DNA of 64,000 nt from Citrus sinensis (Eukaryota > Streptophyta > Magnoliopsida > Sapindales > Rutaceae): NCBI RefSeq assembly GCF_022201045.2, contig NC_068560.1, forward strand, positions 28,475,501-28,539,500, given 5' to 3'. The position numbers and the translations under genes are program-made. How positions within the stretch are numbered: the stretch's first letter is position 1; each line of letters starts with the position of its first letter. This document shows, piece by piece, positions 1 to 12,679 of this stretch. The notes under the pieces are model-generated. The model was not told the DNA's origin. It was given only the letters and a program-made list of their open reading frames with translations, and did no database searches.

Positions 1-1741
1 AATTCCTAGTTGGTTGGGCAATCTAACAAAGCTTTTCTACTTAGATTTTTCACAGAACCTACTGTCAGGAGAATTTCCAAAGGAGCTTACAGCATTGCCA
101 GCACTGGTTTCAGAGGCAGCTAATGATGAAGTGGACCGAAGTTATTTGGAACTTCCTGTATTTGTGATGCCCAGCAATGCTACAAATCAGCAGTACAATC
201 AGCTCTCTAACCTGCCGCCAGCAATATACCTAGCAAACAACAGCCTCAGTGGCAATATCCCTGTTGAAATTGGCCAGTTGAAGTCTCTTCATGTGTTGGA
301 CCTGAGTAATAACAATTTCTCAGGCACCATTCCAGATGAATTATCAGATCTCTCTAACTTGGAGAAATTAGATCTCTCAGGAAACCATCTAGTTGGAGAG
401 ATCCCCATATCACTCAAAGGTCTCCATTTCTTGTCTTCTTTTAGCGTAGCACACAACAATCTCCAAGGAGCAGTACCTTCAGGAGGTCAATTTGACACCT
501 TCCCCTCCTTCAGCTTTGAAGGGAACCCAGAGTTGTGTGGTTCAGCTGTGCAGCGCCCTTGTGCTATTTCACCTGGAGCCACCCATCCAACAGCACCTCA
601 TAAAAGGACAAACACAAAACTTGTTATTGGACTTGTCCTTGGTATCTGCTTTGGTACTGGTTTAATTATCAGTATGCTAGCATTATGGATTCTGTCCAAA
701 AGGAGGATCATTCCAGGAGGCGATCCTGATAAGATAGAATTGGATACTATCTCTAGCACCTCTAATTTTGGGGTTTCTCCCGAGGCAGACAAGGATGCCA
801 GCCTAGTCATGTTGTTCCCAAACAATACTAATGAAATCAAGGACCTTACCATATATGAACTCTTGAAAGCTACCGACAATTTCAGTCAAGCTAACATCAT
901 TGGCTGTGGGGGATTTGGTTTGGTTTATAAAGCAACATTAGCAAATGGGACCACGCTGGCTATCAAGAAACTCTCTGGAGACTTGGGTCTCATGGAGAGG
1001 GAATTTAAAGCAGAGGTGGAGGCTCTGTCCACAGCTCAACACAAGAACCTGGTTTCCCTGCAAGGCTACTGTGTGCATCAAGGTTTTCGGCTACTAATAT
1101 ATTCGTACATGGAGAATGGAAGTCTGGATTACTGGTTGCATGAGAAAGCTGATGGTGCCTCTCAATTAGATTGGCTAACTAGACTGAAAATTGCAAGAGG
1201 TACAAGTTGTGGGCTTGCTTACATGCATCAGATATGTGAGCCGCACATAGTGCATCGGGACATCAAATCCAGCAACATCCTTCTTGACGACCAGTTTGAG
1301 GCGCATCTGGCAGATTTTGGGTTGTCGCGATTGATTCTTCCCTATCAAACGCATGTTACAACTGAGCTTGTTGGTACCTTGGGTTACATTCCTCCAGAGT
1401 ATGGGCAGGCATGGGTAGCTACTTTGAGAGGAGACATGTACAGCTTTGGGGTGGTTATGCTGGAGTTGCTCACTGGGAAAAGGCCTGTGGATGTACTGAA
1501 GCCAAAGATGTCAAGAGAATTGGTTGGCTGGGTGCTGAAAATGAGGAGTGAGGGCAAACAAGACCAAGTCTTTGATCCTATCTTGAGAGGAAAGGGCTTT
1601 GATGAAGAGATGCTGCAGGTTCTAGATGTGGCATGCATGTGTGTCAGCCAAAACCCTTTCAAGAGACCAACCGTCAAGGAAGTTGTTGAATGGCTAAATA
1701 ATGTGGGAGCAAACCGCAGAAATGAAAACAAGGGTTTCTAG
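1..1741 (+). CDS. PSY1R: LRR receptor kinase, PSY1R/PSKR type (5' part outside window)
   Basis: This is a plasma-membrane receptor kinase; its family perceives tyrosine-sulfated peptides that promote growth. The reading frame is already open at base 2, so the start and most leucine-rich repeats lie upstream of the window. Visible in order are the last LRRs (to about 510), a juxtamembrane Cys pair, one membrane helix (about 620-694), and a complete Ser/Thr kinase domain. The kinase has a glycine loop GCGGFG (about 905-922), ATP lysine in AIKK (965-967), HRD (1253-1261), DFG (1313-1321) and a Gly-Thr-Leu-Gly-Tyr activation segment. All catalytic residues are present, so this should be an active RD kinase. 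The stop is TAG at 1739-1741. PSY1R is favoured over PSKR1 by the LRR and juxtamembrane wording, but paralogues within the family cannot be separated from this fragment. Confidence 0.9.
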   Translation, partial: IPSWLGNLTKLFYLDFSQNLLSGEFPKELTALPALVSEAANDEVDRSYLELPVFVMPSNATNQQYNQLSNLPPAIYLANNSLSGNIPVEIGQLKSLHVLDLSNNNFSGTIPDELSDLSNLEKLDLSGNHLVGEIPISLKGLHFLSSFSVAHNNLQGAVPSGGQFDTFPSFSFEGNPELCGSAVQRPCAISPGATHPTAPHKRTNTKLVIGLVLGICFGTGLIISMLALWILSKRRIIPGGDPDKIELDTISSTSNFGVSPEADKDASLVMLFPNNTNEIKDLTIYELLKATDNFSQANIIGCGGFGLVYKATLANGTTLAIKKLSGDLGLMEREFKAEVEALSTAQHKNLVSLQGYCVHQGFRLLIYSYMENGSLDYWLHEKADGASQLDWLTRLKIARGTSCGLAYMHQICEPHIVHRDIKSSNILLDDQFEAHLADFGLSRLILPYQTHVTTELVGTLGYIPPEYGQAWVATLRGDMYSFGVVMLELLTGKRPVDVLKPKMSRELVGWVLKMRSEGKQDQVFDPILRGKGFDEEMLQVLDVACMCVSQNPFKRPTVKEVVEWLNNVGANRRNENKGF

Positions 1742-2799
1742 AAAATGCCCTTCAACACAACCTATGTACACAAAATATATGGATTTTAAATGCAAATTTT
1801 CCCCTCATTCCTCTTATGTAAATGAAACTTGTATTATACATTCGGTTTTGAAGTTATATAAAATGAAATTGTGTTTACTTTTGAAAACTTGTATTGTATA
1901 ATTTCTCTTAAAGTGATATGAACTTTCTTTTATCAAATAGAATTCTTGGTAGTAATTTTGGCCTTGAATTGTTCCATTTTTTATTCAATGATGAAAGGAT
2001 AACCGATTGTTAATGGAATTTGTTTGAATTCAGCTGCTTGCCTTCTGATACGGAATCAAGTCAAGCAAGTTCCTCGTTTGTTTCTACCAGAGGAATCACA
2101 GCAATTGTAAGCAACATTTAAGGCAGTATCATTGGATTATTGTTTTCTCCTTTTTCCATTGAATATTTTCAGCCTTTTTTTCTTTAATTCTTAAAATTTC
2201 CTAAGCTTGTGTCACTTATAAGAACTCAACAAATACATAGCATTACTGTGTGGATGTTTTTTTAATTAGGTGAAATTTGTGAACAAATGTTCACACAGAA
2301 TTTTTCTGCGAGGATACTTATTTCATGTTTTGCTTTGATTTATCCTCTTCGGTTCTTCTTTCTGTTTTTCATTTTGTTGTTATTGCTTACATCACTCATT
2401 ATTTCAGGCCTAGCTCTTGAGTTCCCAGATGCCGTTTCTAGATGACAAAGGAGCACGGGAAAGCAATTTCAAAGTAACTCATTTTGGGGTTATTTTGAGC
2501 CTCAAGCTATGCTCTGATCAAGTATGTTTGTATCATTTATTTATAATACATTCTGATGTGCAATACAAAATTTTCACAACATAATCTCAGTTGTATTAGT
2601 GATTCTGTACATCCTATGATGTAATCTAAAGACTCTTTTATCTCATGAACCCAGAACATAAATGAAAGCTCCAATTCCGCTCCCAAAATTTGCTTCAGCT
2701 TTCAGAATACCACAGGATATATCAACAGGGCAGCAGGATAGATGTGAAGTTGTTGAACATAAGCTCGAAGCAGCAAATTACCACAGGATATTTCAGATT
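1742..2799. other. 3' flank of the receptor kinase and convergent intergenic DNA
   Basis: This stretch is AT-rich with no convincing coding sequence. The first few hundred bases are probably the receptor kinase 3' UTR. The gene on the other side is transcribed toward it, so this is a tail-to-tail spacer. An open frame at 2662-2889 (+) is antisense to the last J-protein exon. Confidence 0.6.
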
Positions 2800-4537
2800 T
2801 CAGAACCAATCAACATGCTGAGAAGAAGTTTTCGGTTTCTTCTTTGGCTTTTGATACCGATTGTTCTCAAACCTAGCTTTAACAATTAGAGAATACAGCA
2901 ATTCTGCCTCGGCTGAAGTATCATAAGGTGCGTCCAAGATACTAGAAAATCAAGATAGCATATACACCAAAATCAAGATAACATATACTATAATATAGCA
3001 GCCACAGGATACGCTCAATTTGTTTGAATAAGCAAATTTTGATGGTGATTACCTCTCAAGTAACTCCTCAAGAATAATTCTTTGTGAAGGTGTAACATAA
3101 TGAATGCAACTTCTTGGGCACTGACCGACAGCAAGCTGGACTCGGTAATCTTGGCCATGTCCTATTGAAATGAATGCAACTATGAGTCAACACTCAATAT
3201 AAAACTAATGTACTCTCCATTGCATTCACAAGAATTTTTTTTACGCATATTATGCCTTCCCATGTTCAATGGCACAAGTTCATACACTAGGAAGCCAACC
3301 GACCTTGTGAAATCGCCCTTGCTGTTCCAGTTGAAGAAGAATAACTGAAGGCATTAGGGGCTGTTTTTACACATGAATATGGGCACCCTGCACGTATTTT
3401 AGAAAAATACAATGAGAGTTTAAATAAACAGAAATGCTCTAATGGTCAATATTGCTCGTGTTATTGACACTGGCACCTAGCCCTGCATGGGATTTTGTTC
3501 TATGAAGAAAAGACAGAATGATATTTTAGTACCTTTGCCAACACAAAGAACCTCATTAACAAAGACGTCCAATGCTTCGCATTCTGGATAATCAAAAGGA
3601 TCTATACATTCCCTATATATCATATACATCTCATCAATCAGCAATGTATAGAAACATTGATGAAATATCGAAAATGAATCAGCCACAGAATAATAGCGAA
3701 AATAAAAATATATTAAAACAGTCGACAGCAAGTTCACCTCTCAATGATCTCTAATCTGCTATACTCGGTTAGTATCTGCAAATATAATTAAAACACACAC
3801 AAGACTCAGTGGCTGTTGGGTTTCATTTTCAAAAAGAAAAATGAAAACAACAACTTTTTCCTCGAAATAACTATTTTACTAGTATCGAAAACGTTACCAA
3901 ATACCTTTCTTCCCCCCTTTTTTTAGCTTTTTTAAAACTACGTTTAACAAATACTATCAAAAGCTTTCAAAAACCCTTCTCAAAAAATCATCTTCTTTTC
4001 TAAAAATTGCTTTTAGAAACAATATTTTGAAAACATTTTGATCGTGCTAAATATACTCAATCAATAATAAAATTCTTCAATTTTTTTTTTCTGTAAATGA
4101 ATGCTACCTCATAAGCTTGAATTACTCGTCGAATAAGCGCATCAGAATCTCTTCCATCTCTATTCACATCGGGATGGTATTGTTTCACCTTCATTTACAC
4201 CAAAATATGAATTATATTTGTCAAAACGCAAATTATATACTGGACTTAATTAATTTAAGTTAAAAGGAAAAAAAAATTGTACTTTGGCTCGGAAAGCGGC
4301 TTTGAGCTCGGCGGCTGAGCAGCTTGGCTCGACGCCGAGAATCGCGTAAGCTGAGGAAGTTGGAGGAGGAGTGGAAGCGTTCTCTCCGGTTCTCTCAGTG
4401 CAATTTACGGTGAATTTAGACGGAAAACGACGTCGTGTCGTTGAATTGGAGGGAAAATTGTGGCAGTTGGGACTTATAACGGTTTTATGAAATGGAAGAA
4501 TTGGAAGGAAGGAACCGTGGAGACACGAACACTCCAT
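2800..4537 (-). CDS. DJC82: Chloroplast J-domain protein with ferredoxin-like domain (DJC82 type)
   Basis: Seven exons join without a stop: 4537-4283, 4188-4108, 3775-3738, 3612-3533, 3387-3304, 3161-3053, 2941-2800, giving 262 residues. Every intron is GT-AG. Residues 1 to about 55 are rich in Ser, Thr, Pro and Arg and look like a plastid transit peptide. The J domain covers about 62-125 with an intact HPD at 90-92, the motif that stimulates Hsp70 ATPase. Residues about 126-205 form the ferredoxin-like part with Cys motifs VLCVGKGCPYSC and GQCPRSC that could hold a 4Fe-4S cluster. The C-terminus is basic (KPKKKPK). DJC76, DJC77 and DJC82 of Arabidopsis share this architecture; the short length fits DJC82 best. 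The gene lies 377 bases downstream of the PPR gene on the same strand. Confidence 0.88.
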
Positions 4538-4914
4538 CTCTCCTCCTTTGAGTTCTGGTGGTTACTGCTGTTTGCTTCCCTTTAACTAACTGATGGTTGT
4601 TAAAAGAACGAGCATGAAACGGTGCGTTTTGGTTCATGTGACATACTAAATTCTGATTTTCCATAAGGGGTTAAGGTAAATAATAACTGAGGTTAAAAAT
4701 GATACTTACTGAAGTTGAAATAAATAATAAAACGCCAATGTAATCTTGCATTACTAGGTTAGTTTAGAAATGGAGAGAAAGTTAGGTTTGATAAAAAAAA
4801 AAAAGGGAAGATAAAAAGGGAATGTTGATCCTGACCTTTATAAAACTAAAATTCACGATTTTCATACGGGAGTTTGTTAACCTAGCTATTGTCTATTACT
4901 TCAACTTGATCCAA

Positions 4915-6861
4915 TCAATGAAGAATAAATCTCTTATTTGGTACATAACCTTCATCAATCATGAGTCTCAGCAATTCTGCCAAAACCCCATGAATCGTAT
5001 CAGCTTGTGGATGCATTTTATCATCAACAACAAAACTGTGGACTTGCTTTTCAATTTCAATCCAACTAATACCAGTTTCTTTATCCACCCCCATTTCTTT
5101 CATTCTTTTAATAGCCTTTGCTCTTTCTTTCCATCTACCGCTACAAGAATATATGTTGGCCATCAAAATGTACGGTGCTGGGCTATCAGGTTGTGCTAAA
5201 AACAACTTCTCAGCAGCATATTTTCCCATTTCAGAGTCGCCATGAATGCTGCAAGCACCAAGCAAGGCTTGCCAGACCAGCACATCGGGCTTCACAGGCA
5301 TTCGCTCAATGAAACTTCTAGCTTCAATGAGAAGTCCCGCCCGGCCTACCATGTCAACTACACAGGCATAGTGCTCTGCCCTGGGACTGATTCTGTGAAC
5401 TTCAGTCATTGATTTCAGGAATTCCATGCCCTTGTTAACTAGGCCTACATGACTGCACGCATGAAGCAAAGAAAGAAACGTAACATCTGTTGGCTCAACA
5501 CCTTCCAATTTCATCTCTTCGTACAGCTCTAGTGCTTTAAATCCATTCCCATGACGTGCAAAAGCTGCAATCATGGAGTTCCATGAGACTGAGTTTCTTG
5601 GAGCCATTCGACTGAAAACTTTGATTGAATCCTCCAGATCTCCACACTTAGAGTACATATTGATGAGACCATTGTTGACAAAGGGATTAGAGGTGAAGTC
5701 ACTTTTAATAATCAATGAGTGGATTTGCTTTCCTAGTCCCAAAGAAGTATCAACACCAAATACCCCAAGGACAGCAGAAACCATATTGGGATCAATCTCA
5801 ATTCCCGCCTTTACCATTTTAACAAATAATTGCATTGCTTCTTCCTCAAATCCATTTTGTGCAAAACCCACGAGAATTACTGTCATTGAAACCCCATCAA
5901 GCTCTTCAGCAAACTCAAAAATCTGCCAGGCATCTTCCACACTTCCACATTTCGAGTACATGTCCATTAGTGCACTCTCAATGCACAAATCGGATTGCAA
6001 CGCCAACTTCCATAAAATCCCATGAATTTGACGCCCTTCGCATAATGCCTGCAAGCCGGAACAGGCCATTACTGAGCTCAGATATGTCAAAGAATTCGGA
6101 TTAATCAATCCCAAATGCATTTTCACAAACAATTTCAAACCCTCCTCATATAACTGATTTTGCACTAGCCCAGAAATAACAGCCGTCCAAGTGATAACAT
6201 TCCTTACCCTCATCTCACCAAAAACCTTCCTCCCTGAACTACTACTCCCACATTTAAAATATGAAGTGATCAAAGCATTACCCACTGTTACTTCCTCCTC
6301 ATACCCACATAAATACACTAAACAGTGAATCATTTTACTGACAAGACTGAGCTCTGATCTATCACAAGCCGATAAAATTATAGTAAAACTCGCTTGATCC
6401 AACTGATAAAAACCCAATTCAAGCGATCTTTTAAAGAATCCAAAACCCATATCAAACTCTCCATTCCTCAAAAACCCAGATACCATCGTATTCCACGACA
6501 CGGTATCTCTCATAGGCATATCATCAAACAACTTAACTGCATTTCTCATTTGATCACATTTCAAATAAAACGACAAGAGGGAATTCCAAATTACAGTGGC
6601 ATTAGGTACATTGTAGACATTTTGGTTGTCAAATGGCTCGAAGGTTTTGATAAATGAGGCATGAAGAGAAGGACCCAGATGGAAGTGGCCTTCTTTTGCA
6701 CTGATAGATAAGAGGCGGCTTATGTCTACATAGTTGTCGAGCACGAGCTTTGAAGTGCTTGATGTTGGGTCTTGTATGATTTTCGTTATGAATGGAGATA
6801 CGAGAGAAGAGCAGAAAGGAAAATTGGAGTTCAGTTTTAGAAAGACCCATTTGGATTTCAT
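4915..6861 (-). CDS. Pentatricopeptide repeat protein, PLS class with E/E+ tail
   Basis: A single intronless frame of 648 residues, typical of plant PPR genes. The N-terminus is hydrophobic and basic and suggests organelle import. Repeats of 31-36 residues follow, with characteristic phrases such as [20 protein letters not shown] and [10 protein letters not shown]. The C-terminus has E and E+ motifs ([14 protein letters not shown] and after) and stops without a DYW deaminase domain. Such proteins bind organelle RNA sequence-specifically, often as editing factors that recruit a deaminase in trans. It is most like At3g05340 from memory. In Arabidopsis that gene also neighbours the DJC82 gene, as here. 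The start at 6861 is the first Met in frame; a second ATG at 6865 is out of frame. The RNA target cannot be told from this sequence. Confidence 0.9.
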   Translation of the reverse strand: MKSKWVFLKLNSNFPFCSSLVSPFITKIIQDPTSSTSKLVLDNYVDISRLLSISAKEGHFHLGPSLHASFIKTFEPFDNQNVYNVPNATVIWNSLLSFYLKCDQMRNAVKLFDDMPMRDTVSWNTMVSGFLRNGEFDMGFGFFKRSLELGFYQLDQASFTIILSACDRSELSLVSKMIHCLVYLCGYEEEVTVGNALITSYFKCGSSSSGRKVFGEMRVRNVITWTAVISGLVQNQLYEEGLKLFVKMHLGLINPNSLTYLSSVMACSGLQALCEGRQIHGILWKLALQSDLCIESALMDMYSKCGSVEDAWQIFEFAEELDGVSMTVILVGFAQNGFEEEAMQLFVKMVKAGIEIDPNMVSAVLGVFGVDTSLGLGKQIHSLIIKSDFTSNPFVNNGLINMYSKCGDLEDSIKVFSRMAPRNSVSWNSMIAAFARHGNGFKALELYEEMKLEGVEPTDVTFLSLLHACSHVGLVNKGMEFLKSMTEVHRISPRAEHYACVVDMVGRAGLLIEARSFIERMPVKPDVLVWQALLGACSIHGDSEMGKYAAEKLFLAQPDSPAPYILMANIYSCSGRWKERAKAIKRMKEMGVDKETGISWIEIEKQVHSFVVDDKMHPQADTIHGVLAELLRLMIDEGYVPNKRFILH

Positions 6862-7468
6862 CCATGAAAATGATAGAGATGAATTTTTTCGTTCGTTAAT
6901 GGGAAGGCAGTAACAAGAACGCAGAGGTTTTATATTTTCACATTAAGGTTTGCCCACGTGTGAATTAGGTGTTCATTGCATCCAATACAAGTTTTGGGCT
7001 ATTAATAACTTAAGAAATTAAGTCATAAATGTTACAAGTAATTGCTACTTGTAACGAAAAAATTGTCGAAAATAAAAAAGGACAAACAAAAGATATGCAC
7101 TCTTATAATAAATATTGTCCATCTGTTAATTTATTTCCGATTGAAAATAGAAGTCACACCTAGATGTTTTGTCTTAAACAAACATCAAAATACAGGGGAA
7201 AGAAAGAAGTTGAACAAATAAACAAATAACTTGAATGTCCTCTCCATTTGCACTGCTGCTTTATTTCCATAATCACCGAGAAATTTTAGAAACAGTTTCA
7301 GGAGCAAGACAGGGCAATTATTTGTGTAAAAGTGGAGCCTCAATTCTGAATTGTGAAAATTTTTGGCTCTAAGGTCTATTAGTAACAAATGTAGCTCTAT
7401 ACCTAACAACCCAGTTGAATCCGCAAGCTCGCATGCTATATAGATACTTAAAAAGAACTCTTACCAGC
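6862..7468. promoter_or_regulatory. PPR promoter region and mannosidase 3' flank
   Basis: The minus-strand PPR gene starts on the left and the minus-strand mannosidase gene ends on the right. A palindromic G-box core CACGTG sits at 6955-6960, about 95 bases upstream of the PPR start codon, in a context resembling an ABRE (CACGTGTG). The rest is AT-rich without other clear signals. Confidence 0.4.
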
Positions 7469-10400
7469 TCATAGTATAGTTTGACCGACATGGTAATTCC
7501 AGCCATGAAGAGTTACTTTTGGGGTGACACCGTGAGGGACCTCAAAAGAGATCTTGATGGGCATCACCTCACCTGGTGCAAGTGAAAAATAGTTGTCCGA
7601 GTAATGCACAGGAAGAATTCTTGTATCTTCTCCTTCCTTGTGAGATTTACTCCAACCACGAACCGAGAAATGAAGGAAGAAAGCAACTCCAGAATCAGTC
7701 CCATTCAATTCAGCTACCTTCAAACTATCAGTGTCCATGAAATGTCTGCATATTCTCCTGAATAAACCAGCTTCTTGTTTTTCCTCAGTTGCGCTATTTA
7801 CAGGTTCTGTTGAGGCCATACTAAAATCACCATCAACAGGTACAGTTGTGAAATTATTCTTATATGTTAAACGCTTAGGGTCCTGTTTCTTAGATCTGTT
7901 GTGCACTTGCATCTCAACTTCATAAGTAGACCCTTTGATAAAAATCTGTGACGTTAACTTGAGGGGGATATTCTTCTTCCTGTATGGCTCCAACAGCTTG
8001 TAATCTCCACCAGGTAGATGCAACCAATAAAAGTTCCTGGATATAATGCCATAATCTGACATGTTGTAAAGTTTGAGAAGAAGAAAGTAGACTGGCTTTG
8101 GGTTTTTGGTCTTTGGATACTTCATCTCTGCAATGGACACTACTTTCTTTGGCGGCACGGAAAGCTTCTCAGTAACTTTGTAGTATGGGCATGCTCCATC
8201 CAGATCCCAAACAGATGCTTCTATAGCTACGTCGGAGAGTTCCTGTGATGTAGTGTTAACGACCTGTCAAAAACAGAAACTGTTGGCTTTAGTCTGTCAA
8301 GAAAAAGGCAGGTTTCGATTTTAGATAGGCATTCTGGCTGCAGACAAGAGTTGTGAGGATAGGCATGATCAATCATGGATCATCTGACAAACCTTTTGTA
8401 CTGAGCAAATGATGAGTTCAGTTAATACAATTCAAGTAATTTACTTTTAACTGTTAATTCTGTAGGCTACTTACTTCTATGAAATATGAAGCCAGATTCA
8501 GCTGGACATGAATTGGTTCTGCAGCACATCGACAGCCATAGAATCCTGCTGTTTGGTCGAGAAGATGATCATAAAACTGACCTCTGAGACCTGTCCATGG
8601 ATTCTGATTCTTCCAAATCAGGACACCAGTGTATTTGCTCCACATGCGGGAACTCCAGCCCTCCAACAGAGCCCTATACTGAATGTAGTTGACAAGTTGA
8701 GCCTGCAAAAGTTGTACCAGACAAGTAAATAAGACAAAGAGAGCTTCGCAAAAGCAGCCTAATCAATTTAAAAGAAGATATTGATATTACCTTCAAACAA
8801 AAATCATCAAGATCTTTTGGGATCCCATAAAGTAGAATCTGATCATGAACCTTCCCTGGCTTTGAATAAGGAATATACTTATGGTATTTCCAAATGGGGT
8901 TTGGAACTTCTTCTATGTAACCATCAGAACCCTGTTTAAACACCGGAATTTGCCATCCTTCTGGAGGCATGGTTGCTCTGATGGTAGCTGCAACTGGCAT
9001 TCCCACTGAACCAACCTCAGGATTAAATCCATATTGGTAAAAACTATCCTTAAAGAAGTCTTCAGGATATTGGATTTCATAAGGACCATCAGTGAAGTTC
9101 CCCTTTCCATCTGCAAAGCCATCCCACAGGGATCCCTGTATATAAATGCGTGTACCATCAAGATATTGGCTAGGATCCTGAACCGACAGAGACAAATCTT
9201 CTGTAAAGTTCCCAGTTTCATTTGAATTCTTAAAATAAGGATGGAGCTTCAGGTCATTCTTCAAAGCTTTGTTGATGTCCTCTGGTGGAACCTGTTCATT
9301 TCCACCAACCCAAAGAGCAAGACTTGGATGGTTTCTTAGAAGCTTGACAGTATCTCTTGCGCACAGCATAAACAGGTCATGGTCCAGGGGACCATCTGGG
9401 TTTGATACTGGCACACCCCTTCCATCGACATCTCCCGTAATCCAAAACTCTTGCCAGACCTACAGAAATCTAGTCATATATATGGAACTAATTCTGCCAT
9501 AGCTACTTAATCTCCCCTCAACATATCCTTTCCACCAAATAGCAAACCCCACCCTCAACACACACCACCCACCCACAACCCCCCAACCAAAAAAAAAGGT
9601 GGGGGGGCGAGAATGCAATGCACAGATGGATAGAGAGAGAAAAGCAAAGCTTACCAGCAAACCATAAATATCACAATAATGATAAAACTCGGGCCGCTCA
9701 GCCAGGCCGCCACCCCAACAGCGGATCATGTTCATATTCATGTCTGCATGAAATTTGATATCTGTTTTGTATCGCTTTTTCGACAGCCGTAGGAGCCCAT
9801 CTGACAAAATCCAATTACCACCACGAATAAAAATAGGCTGCCCATTGACCTTGAACAACCTGTCAAGTAGAGGTGTGTGTAGGTTGCAATACAATTCTAG
9901 AATTGGTAGGTAAACAAAGAAATAATTTCATTACTAGGATTGTATGCAGACTATACCTTCCACCAGTGGCATTATCAATGTGGCTCTCAATTTTGCGGAA
10001 CCCAAACCAATGGCTCCATAAATCAGATTCTCCATATCCTTTTACATCAACACTAATGTGGACAGTGTACAGAGATTGCTTTCCCATGCCATTTGGCCAC
10101 CATAAATTGGGTTTGTAGAAAAAGAGCTACAAATTCACAACGTTAGCACATGAACAGGTGCAATTGATGCCAAAACCGAGTAATTGTAACTTATTTCAAT
10201 CTAGATTAATTGGGAGCTCCAAATAATAGAGCATTCATTTATTGTGAATATTCAAATTTCTTCACAAAAATGAATTGCATATATTAGAAAAACAGACATT
10301 TAGTTTTGTCTTTTGATACCCAGACTGGACAAAATTGCTGCAGAAGTATAATAAAAATATGCTACAACTATTCAACAACAACAGAAGACTACATTTGGGA

Positions 10401-12679
10401 CACAAACACACTCTTCTGCCCACTAAGATCAACAAAATCACCAAGTACTACTGACCTGAGGAAATGTATACTGTACATGTGCTCCTGGAGAGATTGATAG
10501 ATGTTGAGTCTGAAGATGCTCCACTAGACAAACACCTCCCTCAAGGTCAGTAGTCACTTGGATGCTTAAAGAACACTCAGCAACCCAGGTGCTTCTGTTT
10601 TCCAACTCAGTTGAAGCATGCAGATATACCCTCGTGTAATTGTCAAAAAATGATGAAACCAAGTGGGGATCAATTATTTTCACAGGCTGCAGGCATCATT
10701 GAACAAAATCAAAGATCATTATTCTATTCAAAGAATGGAAGAATAATCAGTGTTTGGAAACTTCAATTTGAAAGAATTACTTGACAAAATGATGAAACCA
10801 AGTGGGGATCAATTATTTTCACAGGCTGCAGCATCATTGAACAAAATCAAAGATCATTACTCCATTCAAGGGGATTGATAACTTCAATTCAAAAGAATTA
10901 CTTAACAAAATGAGCAAATTGCACAGACAATACAGAAGCCTGAAAAAATATAATAATATTCTTCACAAACATACACTGTGATAAGTCCTAGCTATTTGTT
11001 TCTGTCCATTAGTTTCAGTTAAATAACTTAGTTCAGAATCTTTAGTCATAAATAATTTAATTTTGATGAGACCAACAACATTTCATCTCACAAGACCATA
11101 TAAGGTATTAAGGTCCACTGGAGAAAAAATTAAAAAAAATAAATAAAAGGTGACATGCAAAAAGATGAATGCACAGAAATCAGTAAAAGACGCATATGAA
11201 TTTGGCTGCAATAACTAAGAAATGAACTCAGTTATCATGAATAAAACTCACCCCCGTGACAGAAATTGACACTTCATCCCATATGCCAGTGTTCCGATCC
11301 CTGAGATAATTCAAAAGTGAAATACATTGGGCATCAAAAATTATTTTGCTTCAATGTGAATGTAGGTAAGCTACCATAGCAACAAGTGAACAAATGAATT
11401 TGAAAAACTATGTTTAACAGAGATTCTTGAAAAGAAAGAAAATAAAAGAAACCAGAAACAAGAAACATCAAATCATAAACCAAGTAAACTAGTTACCTTA
11501 TAGGAGCTATCCAATCCCAGCCCTCTACGTATTGTGTGGCTACGTCTTTTCCAATCTAACAGGAAAACAAATGACGCACAGTTTGCAAGTTATAATATAC
11601 ACCCATGTATCAGCCAAGTTATGGGAGACCCAAATGAATTAATGAGATTTCTCGGAAAGCTACCTCATGGTCACCACCTTGTCCCCCCTCAGGAGGAATT
11701 GTCCCAGGATGATCCGGAGGATGAACTAGAACAGCCAGCAAGTTTTGACCATCAGGATGAAGAATATCAGTAACATCAAGCGAATGTCTTCGAAACATTC
11801 CTTTCTGGAGGACCCTTTTCTGGCCATTCAAGTAAACTTCGGCAGAGTAGTTGATTGCACGGAAATTCAGATCCAAATGCTGATTCTCTGACTGAAAAAT
11901 GTTAAGTTATTAGAAACACAGTTAGCCCCAAAGGAAAAAAAATGAAAAATAAAATAAAATTCAGAAAGTGTCATTTATTTCATTACATACCAGCTTACAC
12001 TGAAAGGTTGTAAAAAACCAGAATGTATAGTATTCCCTCCCGGAATCAGCTATGTCTAAGATCATCTCATTCTCCAACCCATAAAAAGGATCGGGCACCG
12101 CTTTGTTCTTCACCAGAGTTGCCAAGACCCTATCAATCAAATCACCATTACCCGAACTTCAGTAATATTACAAGCTTACGAAATTTAGCCGCAGGTTTGG
12201 ATGATGTGAACTACTTTGATTGGCCAAAAAAATAATAATAAAGGACCTGAATTATTTTTCTCAATACATTTACATCAGTCAGTACAATCATCATCACCAC
12301 AAGAACACTCAAATTTACTAAAATTCTAAAAATGTATATCGAAATACTGTGATAAAGTGTTAAATTGAAGCGAAATTTCTACTTCATAATTTGAACACTG
12401 CTAACAAGGTTTTTAAAGAAGTAGCCAAACAAGCACAGTCAATGATGAGGTTGGTGCCAAAAAATGACATCGTGTGGAGAACAAAGGGAATTTAACGGAG
12501 AATGTGAGTAGCATTCATTACGTTCCCGGGACTACAGCCTCCATCCAGGGCTTGGCGGGCCCAGTCGGAGGGTGTGACGTGGTGAGCTGCGTCCCACTGA
12601 GTCCAACCTCCGTCGATCTCGCGGCGAGCCATCCCGAGTCAAGCTTCGTCTTCCCTATTGACGCCGACAACATTCCCAT
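7469..12679 (-). CDS. EBM: Mannosylglycoprotein endo-beta-mannosidase (GH2)
   Basis: Eleven exons join into a 976-residue frame: 12679-12522, 12129-11991, 11891-11664, 11555-11497, 11300-11252, 10686-10456, 10126-9957, 9859-9655, 9459-8791, 8702-8475, 8263-7469. All junctions are GT-AG with matching phases. The enzyme cuts the Man-beta-1,4-GlcNAc bond in the core of plant N-glycans. The GH2 sugar-binding, Ig-like and TIM-barrel domains are in order. The acid/base Glu lies in WVGGNE (codon 9297-9295, about residue 468), and the probable nucleophile Glu in FNPEVGSVG (9018-9016, about 561). No signal peptide is evident. Length is close to the lily and Arabidopsis enzymes. The start is the first of two in-frame ATGs. 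Intron 5 carries a duplicated splice acceptor, listed separately. Confidence 0.94.
10644..10912. repeat. 139-bp tandem duplication spanning a mannosidase splice acceptor
   Basis: Two adjacent copies about 139 bases apart begin near 10646 and 10785. Each contains the first part of mannosidase exon 6 plus its CTGCAG acceptor. The acceptors are at 10688-10687 (used in the model) and 10827-10826 (copy inside intron 5). The outer copy diverged modestly, with a few substitutions and small indels, and lost the rest of the exon. Confidence 0.85.

Noticed and set aside
1384-1731. 115-codon minus-strand open frame
   Set aside because: It lies entirely antisense to the receptor kinase C-lobe and has no similarity of its own.
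5573-6104. Two overlapping plus-strand frames of 150 and 89 codons
   Set aside because: They are antisense to PPR repeats; the minus-strand frame is clearly coding.
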